A DNA stretch of 53,300 bases. Origin: an uncultured Bacteroidales bacterium. Its GTDB lineage: Bacteria; Bacteroidota; Bacteroidia; Bacteroidales; UBA932. Positions within the stretch are counted from its first letter, which is position 1. The number at the start of each line of letters is the position of its first letter. The stretch is from assembly GCA_947165305.1 (NCBI GenBank), contig CAMUZW010000002.1, positions 1 to 53,300 on the forward strand. Direction: 5' to 3'. The position numbers and the translations under genes were made by a program. Below are positions 24,092 through 34,328 of the stretch, piece after piece. The notes beneath the pieces are model-generated. The model was not told where the DNA came from. It did not search any database and saw only the letters and a program-made list of their open reading frames with translations.

Positions 24092-24197
24092 GCGATGCGT
24101 AAATAATTGATCGTAAGCATTTTACGACAAACCCTCTACCCTGAAAAGGATAGAGGGTTTTTGTTAAGTGTTTGAATGTGAGGGATTTGCTCATCGC
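24092..24197. repeat. 106-bp inverted element, copy B (35-nt motif + 36-nt hairpin + inverted 35-nt motif)
   Basis: GCGATG...CATCGC ends; same 35/36/35 architecture as copy A. Confidence 0.75.
24127..24162. terminator. intrinsic terminator after fba
   Basis: ACAAACCCTCTACCCT-GAAA-AGGATAGAGGGTTTTT, GAAA tetraloop. Confidence 0.8.
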
Positions 24198-24256
24198 GCG
24201 AAAAGAAGAGAACGTCTGCGTTTGTAGAAGACGGCTGTTTTCGTTATCTTTGCACC

Positions 24257-24346
24257 TGGACGACGGAGGGAAACCCGGTGCGGATCCGGGACTGTGCCCG
24301 CAACTGTAACTTCCACATGGGAGAAGCCAGAATACCGGCCGCCGTC
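24257..24346 (+). ncRNA. cobalamin (B12) riboswitch
   Basis: gagggaaacccggtgcggatccgggactgtgcccgcaactgtaa core and gaagccagaataccggcc B12-box-like segment; terminal pairing gacgacgg/ccgccgtc; upstream TTATCTTTG promoter. Confidence 0.88.
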
Positions 24347-24403
24347 AAGTTATGCATCGGACTCGGGGACAAGCCCGGGCGGAAACGTAAAATTCAATTC
24401 ATT

Positions 24404-25606
24404 ATGAAAAAAGCTTTCCTGCTTTTGCTGTGCGGCGCGCTTGCATTCTCGGCGTGCGACAAAAACAATCCGGAGGGCGGGGTCAAGGAGTCCGACCTGA
24501 CGGGGGAGACGGTGGACCTCTCGGAGTTCGGTTATACCGGTCCCCGGAAAATCTTTATCCTCAACGAGGGCCAGAAGGGCGCCAACAATGCCAGTCTGGA
24601 TGTCATCCGTTTCTCGGACAAACAGTACCTCTCCGGTGTCTTCAAGAAAGTCAATCCCGGAGCCGGCGGCCTCGGAGATGTGGGCAACGACATCGCGGTA
24701 ATCGGGGACGAAGTATGGATTGTGGTGAACAATTCCGGCATCGTGGAGGTGATTTCCGCCGAGGATGAGAAGGAAATCGCCGCGATCAAGGTCCCGACGC
24801 CCCGCCGGATCGCCTATGACGACGACTATGTGTATGTCACGTCCTGGTCCGGCGCTTTCGTGGACGGGCACTATGACGAAAGCAATCATTACGTCGTTAC
24901 CGACAGCGCCAACCCCAAGGGACAGGTGTACCGGATCGACCGCAAGACCAAGAAGGTGAAAGGCTCCGTCGAGGTGGGCTATCAGCCGGAAGGCATCGGC
25001 CTCCTGGACGGGAAACTGTATGTGGCCAATTCCGGCGGCATCTCCAGCCAGATCGCTCCCGATTACGCATATGATCATACGATCAGCGTCATCGATGCGG
25101 CGTCCTTCACGGTATCGGAGACCATCGACGTGGTCGATGTGGAGGGCGGCACCAGGCGGGTTGTCAACCTTAAGGACGTGTATGTCGAACCCTTCAGCAA
25201 AAAAATCTATTTCACCGCCCTGGGCGATTATGGCGGCAATCATTCCGGTCTGTATTACATTCAGAATGATGGGAAAATCTACCTCGCCTCCCATTACGTG
25301 AGCGTATCGGCACGGTATTTCAATGAAATATATTGCATCGGAACCGAGCAGGAGTTCGACTGGAGCGCCACGTCCAAAGACTGGAGCGCCTGGAGTTGGA
25401 GCGGGAACCACAAAGTCCCTCTTTTTTACTCTTTCCTGAAGGATATGGCGGTGCCCTACGGGCTTTGCCTGTATAATGACAGGATTCTCTTCCTCTCCGA
25501 TGCGGGGGATTATTTCAATCCCGGTACCGTGACGATGATTGCAAACGGCGAGAAAGTCTGGACGGTGACGGCGGGCGTCTGCCCCGGTCATTTCGCCATC
25601 TGGTAA
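24404..25606 (+). CDS. surface lipoprotein with YncE-like beta-propeller, BtuG-like cobalamin-binding candidate
   Basis: Lipobox ALAFSAC; repeated propeller strands (GKLYVANSGG, YDHTISVIDAASFTVSETIDV, KKIYFTALGDYGGNHSGLYYI); directly downstream of the B12 riboswitch and upstream of a TonB-dependent receptor. Confidence 0.75.
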   Translation: MKKAFLLLLCGALAFSACDKNNPEGGVKESDLTGETVDLSEFGYTGPRKIFILNEGQKGANNASLDVIRFSDKQYLSGVFKKVNPGAGGLGDVGNDIAVIGDEVWIVVNNSGIVEVISAEDEKEIAAIKVPTPRRIAYDDDYVYVTSWSGAFVDGHYDESNHYVVTDSANPKGQVYRIDRKTKKVKGSVEVGYQPEGIGLLDGKLYVANSGGISSQIAPDYAYDHTISVIDAASFTVSETIDVVDVEGGTRRVVNLKDVYVEPFSKKIYFTALGDYGGNHSGLYYIQNDGKIYLASHYVSVSARYFNEIYCIGTEQEFDWSATSKDWSAWSWSGNHKVPLFYSFLKDMAVPYGLCLYNDRILFLSDAGDYFNPGTVTMIANGEKVWTVTAGVCPGHFAIW

Positions 25607-25608
25607 TA

Positions 25609-27594
25609 GTGCGCCGCGGTATTACCGCTCTGATTATTCTGTTTTCCGTTTCCTGGAGCCTGCGGGCCCAGGAGGCGGATACGCTGTCCGCGGCTTCCGT
25701 CGTCTCGGAACGGGAGCGTCCGGTGCTGCGGCCTTCCGAGGAAGTCCGGCTGGATGCGCAGGCGGCCGTCCCGCAGCAGGTCGCGGACGTACTGAACCGC
25801 TTTACGGGAGTGCAGGTAAAGGATTACGGCGGCGCCGGCGGGCTCAAGACGGTCAATGTCCGGAGTCTCGGCAGCGAACATGTGGGCGTCTTCCTGGACG
25901 GAATCCAGATTGACAATGCGCAGAATATGCAGGTCGACCTGGGGCGGTTCTCCACGGACGGGCTGCAGTCGGTCAGTCTGTATAACGGGCAGAAGACGGG
26001 CCGTCTGCAGACGGCGAAGGAATACGCTTCCGGGGCGGCGGTCCACCTGCGGACGGCGCAGCCGGTCCATCCGGACGGCAGCGGCGGCCGGGTGCGTCTC
26101 CGGGGCGGGACGCTGGGGACGGTGAACCCCTCCGTCCAGTGGGACAAGGACCTGCTTCCCGGGCTCACGCTCCGTACTTCGGCGGAATTCCTGTATAGCA
26201 GCGGGCGCTACCGCTTCCCGTATTTTGATACGACGCTTGTTCGTGAGAACGGCGATATCCGGAGCCTCCGCGCCGAGATGATGCTTCTGGGCCGTCATAA
26301 AGGAGGCGACTGGCGGCTGCACATCTATTCCTACGGCTCGGAGCGTGGCTTCCCGGGGCCGGTCATCCGCCGCGCCCTCGGCTTTCCTTTCAGCGCTGAG
26401 CGGCAGGCTGATCAGGATATCTTCGTCCAAGGGAGCTGGAACCAGGAATGGAACCGGCGCTATGCGACCGCTCTCCGGCTGAAATACGCCAACAATTACA
26501 CCCACTACTGCACCCACGCGGAGAAGGATCCGATGGCGTTCCCGTACGACCTGCACTACCGCCAGCAGTCGGGCTATGCTTCGCTGGCCCAGTCCGTTAC
26601 CATTATGGACTGGTGGACGGCCGATCTGAGTACCGATGTTCAGTACAACACCCTTGCGTCGGATGTGGGCCAGTTCGTATCCCCGCGCCGGACGACCTTT
26701 ACGGGGGCGCTGGCGACCCGTTTTGTCCGGGAGAAATTCCGGGCGGCGGCGCATATCGCCTATCTCGGCGCGTGGGATGTGTTCAGGACGCCGGATGCCG
26801 GCGGCTGGAGCCGGCAGAACGCCTGGCGCGATGCCTGGATGCCGTCCGTGAGCCTTTCCTGGCAGCCTTTCCCGTTCCTGGAACTGGATGCCTTCTGCAA
26901 GCGAACATTCCGCCTGCCGTCCTTCAATGACCTGTATTACAGCCTGATGGGGAATTCTTCCCTCAAGCCGGAGTCGGCCCTGCAGTGCGGAGGAGATGTC
27001 CGGTTCGCCCGGGAATGGGGGAACTGGCAGGTTGAGGCGAGGGTCTCGCCATACTATAACCGGGTGAACAACAAGATTGTCGCCATCCCCACAGCGTCGC
27101 AGTTCCGCTGGACAATGCTCAATGTGGGGCTCGCCGACATCACGGGCGTTGAGGTCAAGGCGGAGGCAGGATGGTCCGCCGGGCAGTGGGACCTTCGCCT
27201 GACCGGGCGCTACTGTTTCCAGCAGGCGCTGGACCACAGCACGGAAGGCAGCCGGACATACGGCAATCAGATTCCCTACATTCCCCTGCATAGCGGGAAC
27301 CTGTCCCTGCAGGTCCGCTGGCGGCAGTGGGCGCTCGGCTGGGACAGCGCCTTCACCGGCGAGCGGTGGTCCCGGACGGCCAACATCGCGGATTATCGCA
27401 TCGATCCCTGGAGCATAACCGATGTTTCCCTGCAGCGGACCGTCACGCTGCCGCCTTTGCGTCGGCGCACCGTGCCGCCGTCCCTTGTCTTCAGCATCCG
27501 CTGCAACAACCTTTTCAACTGCCATTACCAGATTGTGCAGGGTTATCCGATGCCCGGCATCAACGGCGTCGCCGCGGCTACATTCCTTTGGTAA
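25609..27594 (+). CDS. TonB-dependent outer-membrane receptor, BtuB-like
   Basis: GTG start; plug domain VADVLNRFTGVQVKDYGGAGGLKTVNVRSLGSEHVGVFLDGIQIDNAQ; beta-barrel to C-terminus; B12 riboswitch operon context. Confidence 0.82.
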   Translation: MRRGITALIILFSVSWSLRAQEADTLSAASVVSERERPVLRPSEEVRLDAQAAVPQQVADVLNRFTGVQVKDYGGAGGLKTVNVRSLGSEHVGVFLDGIQIDNAQNMQVDLGRFSTDGLQSVSLYNGQKTGRLQTAKEYASGAAVHLRTAQPVHPDGSGGRVRLRGGTLGTVNPSVQWDKDLLPGLTLRTSAEFLYSSGRYRFPYFDTTLVRENGDIRSLRAEMMLLGRHKGGDWRLHIYSYGSERGFPGPVIRRALGFPFSAERQADQDIFVQGSWNQEWNRRYATALRLKYANNYTHYCTHAEKDPMAFPYDLHYRQQSGYASLAQSVTIMDWWTADLSTDVQYNTLASDVGQFVSPRRTTFTGALATRFVREKFRAAAHIAYLGAWDVFRTPDAGGWSRQNAWRDAWMPSVSLSWQPFPFLELDAFCKRTFRLPSFNDLYYSLMGNSSLKPESALQCGGDVRFAREWGNWQVEARVSPYYNRVNNKIVAIPTASQFRWTMLNVGLADITGVEVKAEAGWSAGQWDLRLTGRYCFQQALDHSTEGSRTYGNQIPYIPLHSGNLSLQVRWRQWALGWDSAFTGERWSRTANIADYRIDPWSITDVSLQRTVTLPPLRRRTVPPSLVFSIRCNNLFNCHYQIVQGYPMPGINGVAAATFLW

Positions 27595-27643
27595 TCTGCT
27601 ATTAATTCATTATCTTTGCGAGATAAATCAACAGGGATTCAAA

Positions 27644-28249
27644 ATGGATAAAACTAGCTATGCGGTCGGTTTGAGCATTGCCCAGAATATGCTCCAGTCG
27701 GGTGTCAGGGACCTGACCATCGAAGATTTCATCGCCGGTGTCAAGGACACCCTGGCAAATGCAGAACCCAAGGTCTCTTTTGAAGAGGCCGACAAACTGC
27801 TCCAGGCTTATTTCCGCCGGATCGACGAAGAGCGCAAGGCCGAGCAGGCCGCCATCGGCGATGCCTTCAAGAAAGAAGGTGAAGAGTTTCTTGCCGCCAA
27901 TGCCGCCAAGCCCGGCGTCGTTTCGCTCGCCAGCGGACTCCAGTACAAGGTGCTCGTCGAGGGCAAGGGCCGCAAACCGGAGGCCATCTCCCAGGTCCGC
28001 TGCCATTATGAAGGCCGTTTCACCGACGGGACCGTCTTCGACAGTTCCTACAAGCGGGGCGAGCCGGCCGTCTTCGGGCTGGGACAGGTGATCCGCGGCT
28101 GGACGGAAGGCCTTCAGCTGATGTCCGAAGGCTCCAAGTACGAGCTTTATATCCCGTATTATCTCGCTTATGGCGAAGAGGGTGCCCACGGCGCGATTCC
28201 GCCCTGCGCGGCCCTGGTCTTCACCGTCGAGCTGCTGGACGTTCTGTAG
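27644..28249 (+). CDS. FKBP-type peptidyl-prolyl cis-trans isomerase
   Basis: ASGLQYKVLVEGKGRKP; VRCHYEGRFTDGTVFDSSYKRGEPAVFGLGQVIRGWTEGLQLMSEGSKYELYIPYYLAYGE; start refined to 27644. Confidence 0.93.
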   Translation: MDKTSYAVGLSIAQNMLQSGVRDLTIEDFIAGVKDTLANAEPKVSFEEADKLLQAYFRRIDEERKAEQAAIGDAFKKEGEEFLAANAAKPGVVSLASGLQYKVLVEGKGRKPEAISQVRCHYEGRFTDGTVFDSSYKRGEPAVFGLGQVIRGWTEGLQLMSEGSKYELYIPYYLAYGEEGAHGAIPPCAALVFTVELLDVL

Positions 28250-28843
28250 TTGGACTGGAAATCGGCATTCGAGATCTTCTGCCTGGTGACAGGCGTCGTG
28301 TATCTTCTGCTCGAGATCGGGCAGAAGAATGCGATGTGGTATGTCGGTATCGTGACCGGCGCGGCCTGCGCCCTGGTCTTCGGCTTTGAGCGGCTGTATG
28401 CCTCGATGGGATTGAACATCTATTATGTCGGGGTGTCATTCTACGGGCTGTGGCAGTGGAAGAAAGACGCTTCGGCCCTGGCAGCCGGAAAAGGAGCGGA
28501 AACTTCGCAGGCCATCCATCTGCGCCGTCCGTCCGCGACCGAACTCGGACTGAGCGTCCTCCTTCTTGCGGGAGGAACGGCGTTGCTCTGGTGGATCCTG
28601 CGCCTGACGGGTGACTCGCAGTCGCTGCTCGATGCCGGCGTAACGGTCCTGAGCGCCATCGCGACCTGGTGGCTCAGCCGGAGTATCCCGCACCAGTGGC
28701 TTCTGTGGATCGTGGCCGACACGTTCACGGCCTGGATGTGCGCCCGGCAGGGAATGGGCTGGATGACGGCCCTTTATGCCGCCTATGCGGCCTCGGCCGT
28801 GTATGGCTGGTATCATTGGAAAAAGAAAGGAAGCTATGTATAA
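28250..28843 (+). CDS. pnuC: nicotinamide mononucleotide/riboside transporter PnuC
   Basis: TTG start; NAMWYVGIVTGAACALVFGFERLYASMGLNIYYVGVSFYGLWQWKK; multi-TM. Confidence 0.87.
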   Translation: MDWKSAFEIFCLVTGVVYLLLEIGQKNAMWYVGIVTGAACALVFGFERLYASMGLNIYYVGVSFYGLWQWKKDASALAAGKGAETSQAIHLRRPSATELGLSVLLLAGGTALLWWILRLTGDSQSLLDAGVTVLSAIATWWLSRSIPHQWLLWIVADTFTAWMCARQGMGWMTALYAAYAASAVYGWYHWKKKGSYV

Positions 28844-29471
28844 CGAGAAATACCCGTCCAGACTCCTGGAAGAAGCGGTGGATGCCATTGCGATGCTCCC
28901 CGGCGTGGGACGCCGCGGGGCGCTTCGCCTTGCGCTTCATCTGCTCCGGCAGCCCGCGGAGAATGTCCACCATTTTACCGGTGCGGTCAATGCCCTCCGC
29001 GACGAAGTGCAGTATTGCCGGGAGTGCAACATGATCTCGGACGGGGAAGTCTGTTCGATCTGCGCAGACCGGACGCGGGACCACCATACAATCTGCGTGG
29101 TAGAGAGCATCCGCGACGTGATGAGCATCGAGAATACCGGCCAGTACCGCGGTGTATACCATGTTCTGGGCGGCATCATTTCGCCCATCGCGGGCATCGG
29201 CCCCTCCGACCTGGCGATTCCGCAGCTCAAACAGCGGCTGGAGGCCCTTCTCGCAGAAGGCGTTCCTGCCTCCGGGATCGAGGTGATCCTGGCGCTCAGC
29301 GGTGACGTGGAAGGGGAGACAACGTCGTTCTATCTCTACCGGCAGATCGAGTCCACCGGCGTCAAGGTCTCGTCTCTCGCACGCGGCCTCGGCTTCGGCG
29401 ACGATCTCGAATACGCCGATGCCCTCACCCTCGGCCGCTCCATCCAGAACCGCCAGATTTTCAAACCGTAG
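28836..29471 (+). CDS. recR: recombination mediator RecR
   Basis: LPGVGRRGALRLALHLL; zinc finger YCRECNMISDGEVCSIC; TOPRIM VVESIRDVMSIENTGQYRGVYHVLGGIISPIAGIGPSDL; start refined to 28836. Confidence 0.95.
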   Translation: MYNEKYPSRLLEEAVDAIAMLPGVGRRGALRLALHLLRQPAENVHHFTGAVNALRDEVQYCRECNMISDGEVCSICADRTRDHHTICVVESIRDVMSIENTGQYRGVYHVLGGIISPIAGIGPSDLAIPQLKQRLEALLAEGVPASGIEVILALSGDVEGETTSFYLYRQIESTGVKVSSLARGLGFGDDLEYADALTLGRSIQNRQIFKP

Positions 29472-29575
29472 TTTCCATATTCTTGGAGTTAAGCCGTCCG
29501 TGTTGCGAAATTCGGTAAATGTTTTTACCTTTGCAGACTGGAAGCAATCCGTAACAATCTGATCCGTCACGAACT

Positions 29576-30541
29576 ATGCTGAGCGTTTTCTACAAAGATA
29601 ATGGCAAGATTCTCGTCAAGACGGGGGGGAAGTGTCTCAAGGCGCTTGCCCTGGAGGATGTTATCTGGATCGACCTGATCGACCCGTCCGGGGATGAGAA
29701 GCGGGCGGTGGAGGCTTTCCTCGGTACCGAAATCCAGAGCCGCGCGCAGGCCGAGGAGATTGAGAGCTCCTCCCGGTACTTCGAGACGGACGAAGTCATC
29801 TTTGCCAACACGAACTTCCTGACGCCGGGCGCGGATGAATACATGATGCAGCCGGTGTCGTTCACCCTCGTGGAGAAATCCCTCACGACCCTGCGCGAAG
29901 TTCCGCTCCGCAGTTTCTCCGAACTCCAGCGGCGGATGCAGGTCAACCCGAAGCAGTATCCTACCGGATTCTCGGTATTCGCCAGCATCCTCGACCAGCG
30001 CGTCGACCTGGATGCGGATATGATCGAGATCCTCTCGAAGGAAATTTCGCAGTATGCCAAGCGCATCAACCAGCAGGAAGACATCAACGAAGACCTCCTG
30101 CTGGATATCAACCAGCTCCAGGAAAACAGCATGATCGTCCGCGAGAACGTGGTCGACAAGCAGCGCCTCATCTCCAACCTGATGAAGAGCACCAAGTATC
30201 CCAAGAGCCTGGAGAGCCGCCTCAATGTCCTTCTGCAGGATATCTCTTCACTGATCAACCATACCAACTTCATCTTCGAAAGGCTCGAGTATCTGCAGGA
30301 TACCGTCGTCGGTCTCATCAACCTCGACCAGAACCGGATCATGAAGGTATTTACCCTGATCTCGCTCCTGCTGATGCCGCCGACCCTGATCGCCAGCTTC
30401 TACGGCATGAATGTCCGCCTGCCGATGATCGGTGCCGACGACCCCAATGCCGTCATCTGGAACTGGGTCATTATCATCGCCGTGATGCTTCTTTCCGTCA
30501 TCGGCGTATGGTTTATCTTCAAAAGGAAGAATCTTTTGTAA
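29576..30541 (+). CDS. corA: CorA-family magnesium/cobalt transporter
   Basis: C-terminal LMPPTLIASFYGMNVRLPM (GMN motif) with two TM helices. Confidence 0.92.
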   Translation: MLSVFYKDNGKILVKTGGKCLKALALEDVIWIDLIDPSGDEKRAVEAFLGTEIQSRAQAEEIESSSRYFETDEVIFANTNFLTPGADEYMMQPVSFTLVEKSLTTLREVPLRSFSELQRRMQVNPKQYPTGFSVFASILDQRVDLDADMIEILSKEISQYAKRINQQEDINEDLLLDINQLQENSMIVRENVVDKQRLISNLMKSTKYPKSLESRLNVLLQDISSLINHTNFIFERLEYLQDTVVGLINLDQNRIMKVFTLISLLLMPPTLIASFYGMNVRLPMIGADDPNAVIWNWVIIIAVMLLSVIGVWFIFKRKNLL

Positions 30542-30588
30542 GGTTTTTGGGAAAAATATTTTTGAAGAACCGTTTTTTTGTTTATCTT

Positions 30589-30617
30589 TGCACGCTTTTT
30601 CGGAGGCGTGCATTTTT
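30589..30617 (+). terminator. terminator-like hairpin after corA overlapping the rpsA promoter
   Basis: TGCACGC...GCGTGCA followed by TTTTT; left arm overlaps the TATCTTTG box (30583-30590). Confidence 0.55.
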
Positions 30618-30677
30618 ATTGCCCCCGGAAAGCACAAAAAATAATGTTAAACTACTAGTTATTGTTCAATTAAAATT

Positions 30678-32453
30678 ATGGAAGAAAACAAGACTGTACT
30701 CAATGCCTCCGTCGCTCCCGAGGAGTTCGACTGGGCAGCGTTCGAGAATGACGGCGTTCAGCAGGAAGAGCGTGCAAACGATGCCGCCCTTTACGACCAG
30801 ACCCTTTCCAAGGTCGTCGAAAACGAGGTCGTGGAAGGCACCGTTACCGCTATCGGCAAGCGCGAAGTCATCGTGAACATCGGCTACAAGAGCGAAGGCG
30901 TCATCTCCGCTCCCGAGTTCCGTTACAACCCTGACCTCAAGGTCGGTGACAAGGTCGACGTCTATGTCGAGTCTGCCGAAGACCGCAAAGGCCAGCTCAT
31001 CCTTTCCCACAAGAAAGCACGCGCCCGCATGGCTTGGGATATGGTCAATGCAGCATATGACAACAACGAAATCGTCAAGGGCTTCATCAAGACCCGCACG
31101 AAAGGCGGCATGATCGTCGACGTGTTCGGCATCGAGGCTTTCCTCCCCGGCAGCCAGATCGACATCAAGCCCATCCGTGACTATGACGTTTTCGTAGGCA
31201 CCACGATGGATTTCAAGATCGTCAAGATCAACCAGGAGTTCCGCAATGTCGTCGTCTCCCACAAGGCCCTTCTCGAGGCCGAGCAGGAGCAGCGCCGCGC
31301 CGAGCTCATCTCCAAGCTGGAGAAGGGCCAGGTTCTCGAAGGAACTGTCAAGAACATCACCAACTACGGTGTGTTCGTCGACCTGGGCGGCGTGGACGGT
31401 CTCATCCACATCACCGACCTCAGTTGGGGCCGCATCTCCCATCCGGAAGAGGTGGTTACCCTTGGCGAGGAGATCAAGGTCGTCGTCCTTGACTTCAACG
31501 ATCAGCAGAAACGCATCGCCCTCGGTCTGAAGCAGCTCAGCGCCCATCCTTGGGACAACCTGAGCGCCGACGTCAAGGTGGGCGACACCGTGAAGGGCAA
31601 GGTCGTGGCCGTCGCCGATTACGGCGCCTTCGTAGAGGTCGAACCCGGTGTCGAGGGTCTCATCCACGTCAGCGAGATGTCCTGGTCGCCCAGGCTTCAC
31701 AGCGCGCAGGAATTCCTTACCCTCGGTCAGGAGGTGGAGGCTGTCGTCCTCACCCTCGACCGTGAGGCCCGCAAGATGTCCCTGGGTCTGAAGCAGCTCA
31801 CTGCCAACCCTTGGGACAGCATCCGCGAGAAGTATCCTGTCGGCAGCCAGCAGAAGGCCACCGTCCGCAACATCACCAACTTCGGTGTCTTCGCCGAGCT
31901 TGAGGATGGTGTCGAGGGCCTGATCCATATCAGCGATCTCAGCTGGAACAAGATCAAGCATCCTTCAGAGATGGTCCAGAGCGGCGATACGATCGACGTC
32001 ATCATCCTTGACTTCGACGAGCAGAGCCACAAGCTCAGCCTCGGCCACAAGCAGCTTACTCCCAATCCTTGGGATGAGCTCGAGGCCAAGTATCCCGTCG
32101 GCAGCACCGTCGAGGCCACTGTGGCCACTGTCGGTGACAAGGGCGCTACCATCACCCTCGAGGACGGTACCGAGGCTTTCGCCTTCCTCCGCGACATCGT
32201 CAAGGAAGACGGCAAGCAGGCACTCGCCGGTGAGAAGCTCCCGTTCAAGATTGTCGAGCTCCGTCGCAGCACCCGCCGCATCCTCGTTTCCCATCTCCGC
32301 ACTTATCAGGAGGTGAAGGAGGCGAAGGTTGCCGCCGAGGCCGAGAGCACCAAGAAGGCGGTCAAGAAGATTCAGAGCAATGTCGAGAAGGCTACCCTTG
32401 GCGACATCTCCGAGCTCGCCGCCCTGAAGGACAAACTCGAGAAGGGTGAGTAA
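30678..32453 (+). CDS. rpsA: 30S ribosomal protein S1
   Basis: Multiple S1 repeats ([72 protein letters not shown]). Confidence 0.96.
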   Translation: MEENKTVLNASVAPEEFDWAAFENDGVQQEERANDAALYDQTLSKVVENEVVEGTVTAIGKREVIVNIGYKSEGVISAPEFRYNPDLKVGDKVDVYVESAEDRKGQLILSHKKARARMAWDMVNAAYDNNEIVKGFIKTRTKGGMIVDVFGIEAFLPGSQIDIKPIRDYDVFVGTTMDFKIVKINQEFRNVVVSHKALLEAEQEQRRAELISKLEKGQVLEGTVKNITNYGVFVDLGGVDGLIHITDLSWGRISHPEEVVTLGEEIKVVVLDFNDQQKRIALGLKQLSAHPWDNLSADVKVGDTVKGKVVAVADYGAFVEVEPGVEGLIHVSEMSWSPRLHSAQEFLTLGQEVEAVVLTLDREARKMSLGLKQLTANPWDSIREKYPVGSQQKATVRNITNFGVFAELEDGVEGLIHISDLSWNKIKHPSEMVQSGDTIDVIILDFDEQSHKLSLGHKQLTPNPWDELEAKYPVGSTVEATVATVGDKGATITLEDGTEAFAFLRDIVKEDGKQALAGEKLPFKIVELRRSTRRILVSHLRTYQEVKEAKVAAEAESTKKAVKKIQSNVEKATLGDISELAALKDKLEKGE

Positions 32454-33369
32454 TCCTCAAAATCTTTTCTCGGTCACCATGCTGGGTACGGCTTCGGCCA
32501 TGCCCGTATCGGACCGGAACCCCAGCGCCCAGGCACTTTGTGTGCGTGGGCGCTTTTTCCTTGTCGACTGCGGGGAAGGCGCCCAGCGGGCGATGGTACG
32601 GTATGGCTTCCCGCTTCAGCGGATCGAAGCCATCTTCATCACGCACGTCCACGGCGATCACGTGTACGGCCTGGAGGGCCTCCTGTCGACGATGGGCATG
32701 GGCGGCCGCCTGGCTCCGCTGGATATCTACGGTCCGCTCAACCTCGGGCCGATGCTCCGCTTCTTCCTTTCTTATAACGAGTGGCTCGGCTTTGAGATCC
32801 GTTTCCATCCCCTCGGGATGAAGGAGCCGGAAGTCATCCGCGAGAGCAAGACCATCGAGGTCGTCGCATTTCCGCTCCGGCACGGCATCGAGACGTTCGG
32901 CTATGTGTTCCGGGAGAAAGACCCGCAGTGGAACGTTGTCAAGGATGCCGTCGAAAGGTACCGGCTCTCGCTGACCGAAATCGGCACGCTCAAGCGGGGC
33001 GAAGACGTCGTCCGGGAGGACGGGAGCGTCCTCCGTGTGGCAGACATCTGCTATAAGCCTTACGAGCCGCGCAGCTATGCGTATGTCGCCGATACCGAGC
33101 CCTTCCCCGAAGAAGCCGGCTGGCTCAGGGGAACCGGCGTGATCTACCACGAGGCGACCTTCGTGGAGGAATTCCGTGACAAGGCGGTCGCCCGTCATCA
33201 CAGTACCACGCTGGACGCCGCGCGGGTGGCCCTGGAAGCCGGTGCCCGGAAACTCATCATCGCCCATTTCTCTTCCCGGTGCCGCGACGTGGCCCGCTAC
33301 GAGGCCGAATGCCGGACGGTTTTCCCCGAAACCTATGCGGCTTCTGACGGCGATGTCTTTGAAATCTGA
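32446..33369 (+). CDS. rnz: ribonuclease Z
   Basis: LGTASAMPVSDRNPSAQAL; FITHVHGDHVYGLEGLLSTMG; RHHSTTLDAARVALEAGARKLIIAHFSSR; overlaps rpsA by 8 nt. Confidence 0.92.
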   Translation: MSNPQNLFSVTMLGTASAMPVSDRNPSAQALCVRGRFFLVDCGEGAQRAMVRYGFPLQRIEAIFITHVHGDHVYGLEGLLSTMGMGGRLAPLDIYGPLNLGPMLRFFLSYNEWLGFEIRFHPLGMKEPEVIRESKTIEVVAFPLRHGIETFGYVFREKDPQWNVVKDAVERYRLSLTEIGTLKRGEDVVREDGSVLRVADICYKPYEPRSYAYVADTEPFPEEAGWLRGTGVIYHEATFVEEFRDKAVARHHSTTLDAARVALEAGARKLIIAHFSSRCRDVARYEAECRTVFPETYAASDGDVFEI

Positions 33370-33395
33370 AACCTTTTGTGTAAATTAGCCGTCGT

Positions 33396-34328
33396 ATGAA
33401 ACGACTGGTTTTAATATGGGGGGGTCTGGCCCTGATGCTCTCCGCCGTGGCCGCCGACGCGCCCGGGACGCCGGAGCAATATATCAAACAGTATTCCGCT
33501 ACGGCCGTCTCCGAGATGATCCGCAGCGGTGTTCCGGCCAGCATCACGCTGGCCCAGGGCCTGCTCGAATCCGGCGCCGGCACTTCTTCCCTCGCCGTCA
33601 ACGCCAACAACCATTTCGGTATCAAGTGCGGTTCGCTCTGGAAAGGGCCCACCACGCTGGCCGACGACGACCGCAAGAACGAATGCTTCCGCGTCTATGA
33701 TTCGGCGGAAGCCTCCTTCCGGGACCATTCCGACTTCCTCCGCTACAGCGACCGCTATAAATTCCTCTTCGACCTTGCGGAAGGCGATTACAAGGGATGG
33801 GCGCACGGGCTCAAGAAGGCCGGTTATGCGACCGATCCCGCCTATCCGCGCAAGCTGATCGAGCTGATTGAGCGCTACGGGCTTACGTCCTATGACACGC
33901 TCGATCAGGGGGAGGTGCTGCCCACCGCTCCCGACGAGATCGAACGCCCCAGGCCGCTGGAAGAAGGGGAGAAGATGCGCTTCAGCCTTTTGCGGGAAGC
34001 GTATTCCCGTAACGGCGTACCGTTCATCCTGGCGGCGGAAGGGGAGAGTTATGCCTCCATTGCCAAAGCCTATCATCTCTTCAAAGGCGAGATTCTCCGT
34101 TTCAACGATGCCGGTAAGGACGATACACTGCTTCCCGGCGACATCGTCTACCTGCAGCCCAAGAAGAAAAAGGCACCCAAAGGCCTCGACAAGTATATCG
34201 CGGAAGGCGGTGAATCGCTGCGCGATGTCTCCCGGCGCTTTGCCGTCCGCCTTTCATCCTTATGTAAAAAGAATGCCCTTGACGCCGCTTATGTGGCGGC
34301 GCCCGGGGATGAAATCCTTCTCAGATAA
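33396..34328 (+). CDS. secreted glucosaminidase (GH73-like) with LysM domains
   Basis: VPASITLAQGLLESGAGTSSLAVNANNHFGIKC; LysM-like C-terminal segments (GESYASIAKAYHLFKGEILRFND; GESLRDVSRRFAVRLSSLCKKN). Confidence 0.88.
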   Translation: MKRLVLIWGGLALMLSAVAADAPGTPEQYIKQYSATAVSEMIRSGVPASITLAQGLLESGAGTSSLAVNANNHFGIKCGSLWKGPTTLADDDRKNECFRVYDSAEASFRDHSDFLRYSDRYKFLFDLAEGDYKGWAHGLKKAGYATDPAYPRKLIELIERYGLTSYDTLDQGEVLPTAPDEIERPRPLEEGEKMRFSLLREAYSRNGVPFILAAEGESYASIAKAYHLFKGEILRFNDAGKDDTLLPGDIVYLQPKKKKAPKGLDKYIAEGGESLRDVSRRFAVRLSSLCKKNALDAAYVAAPGDEILLR

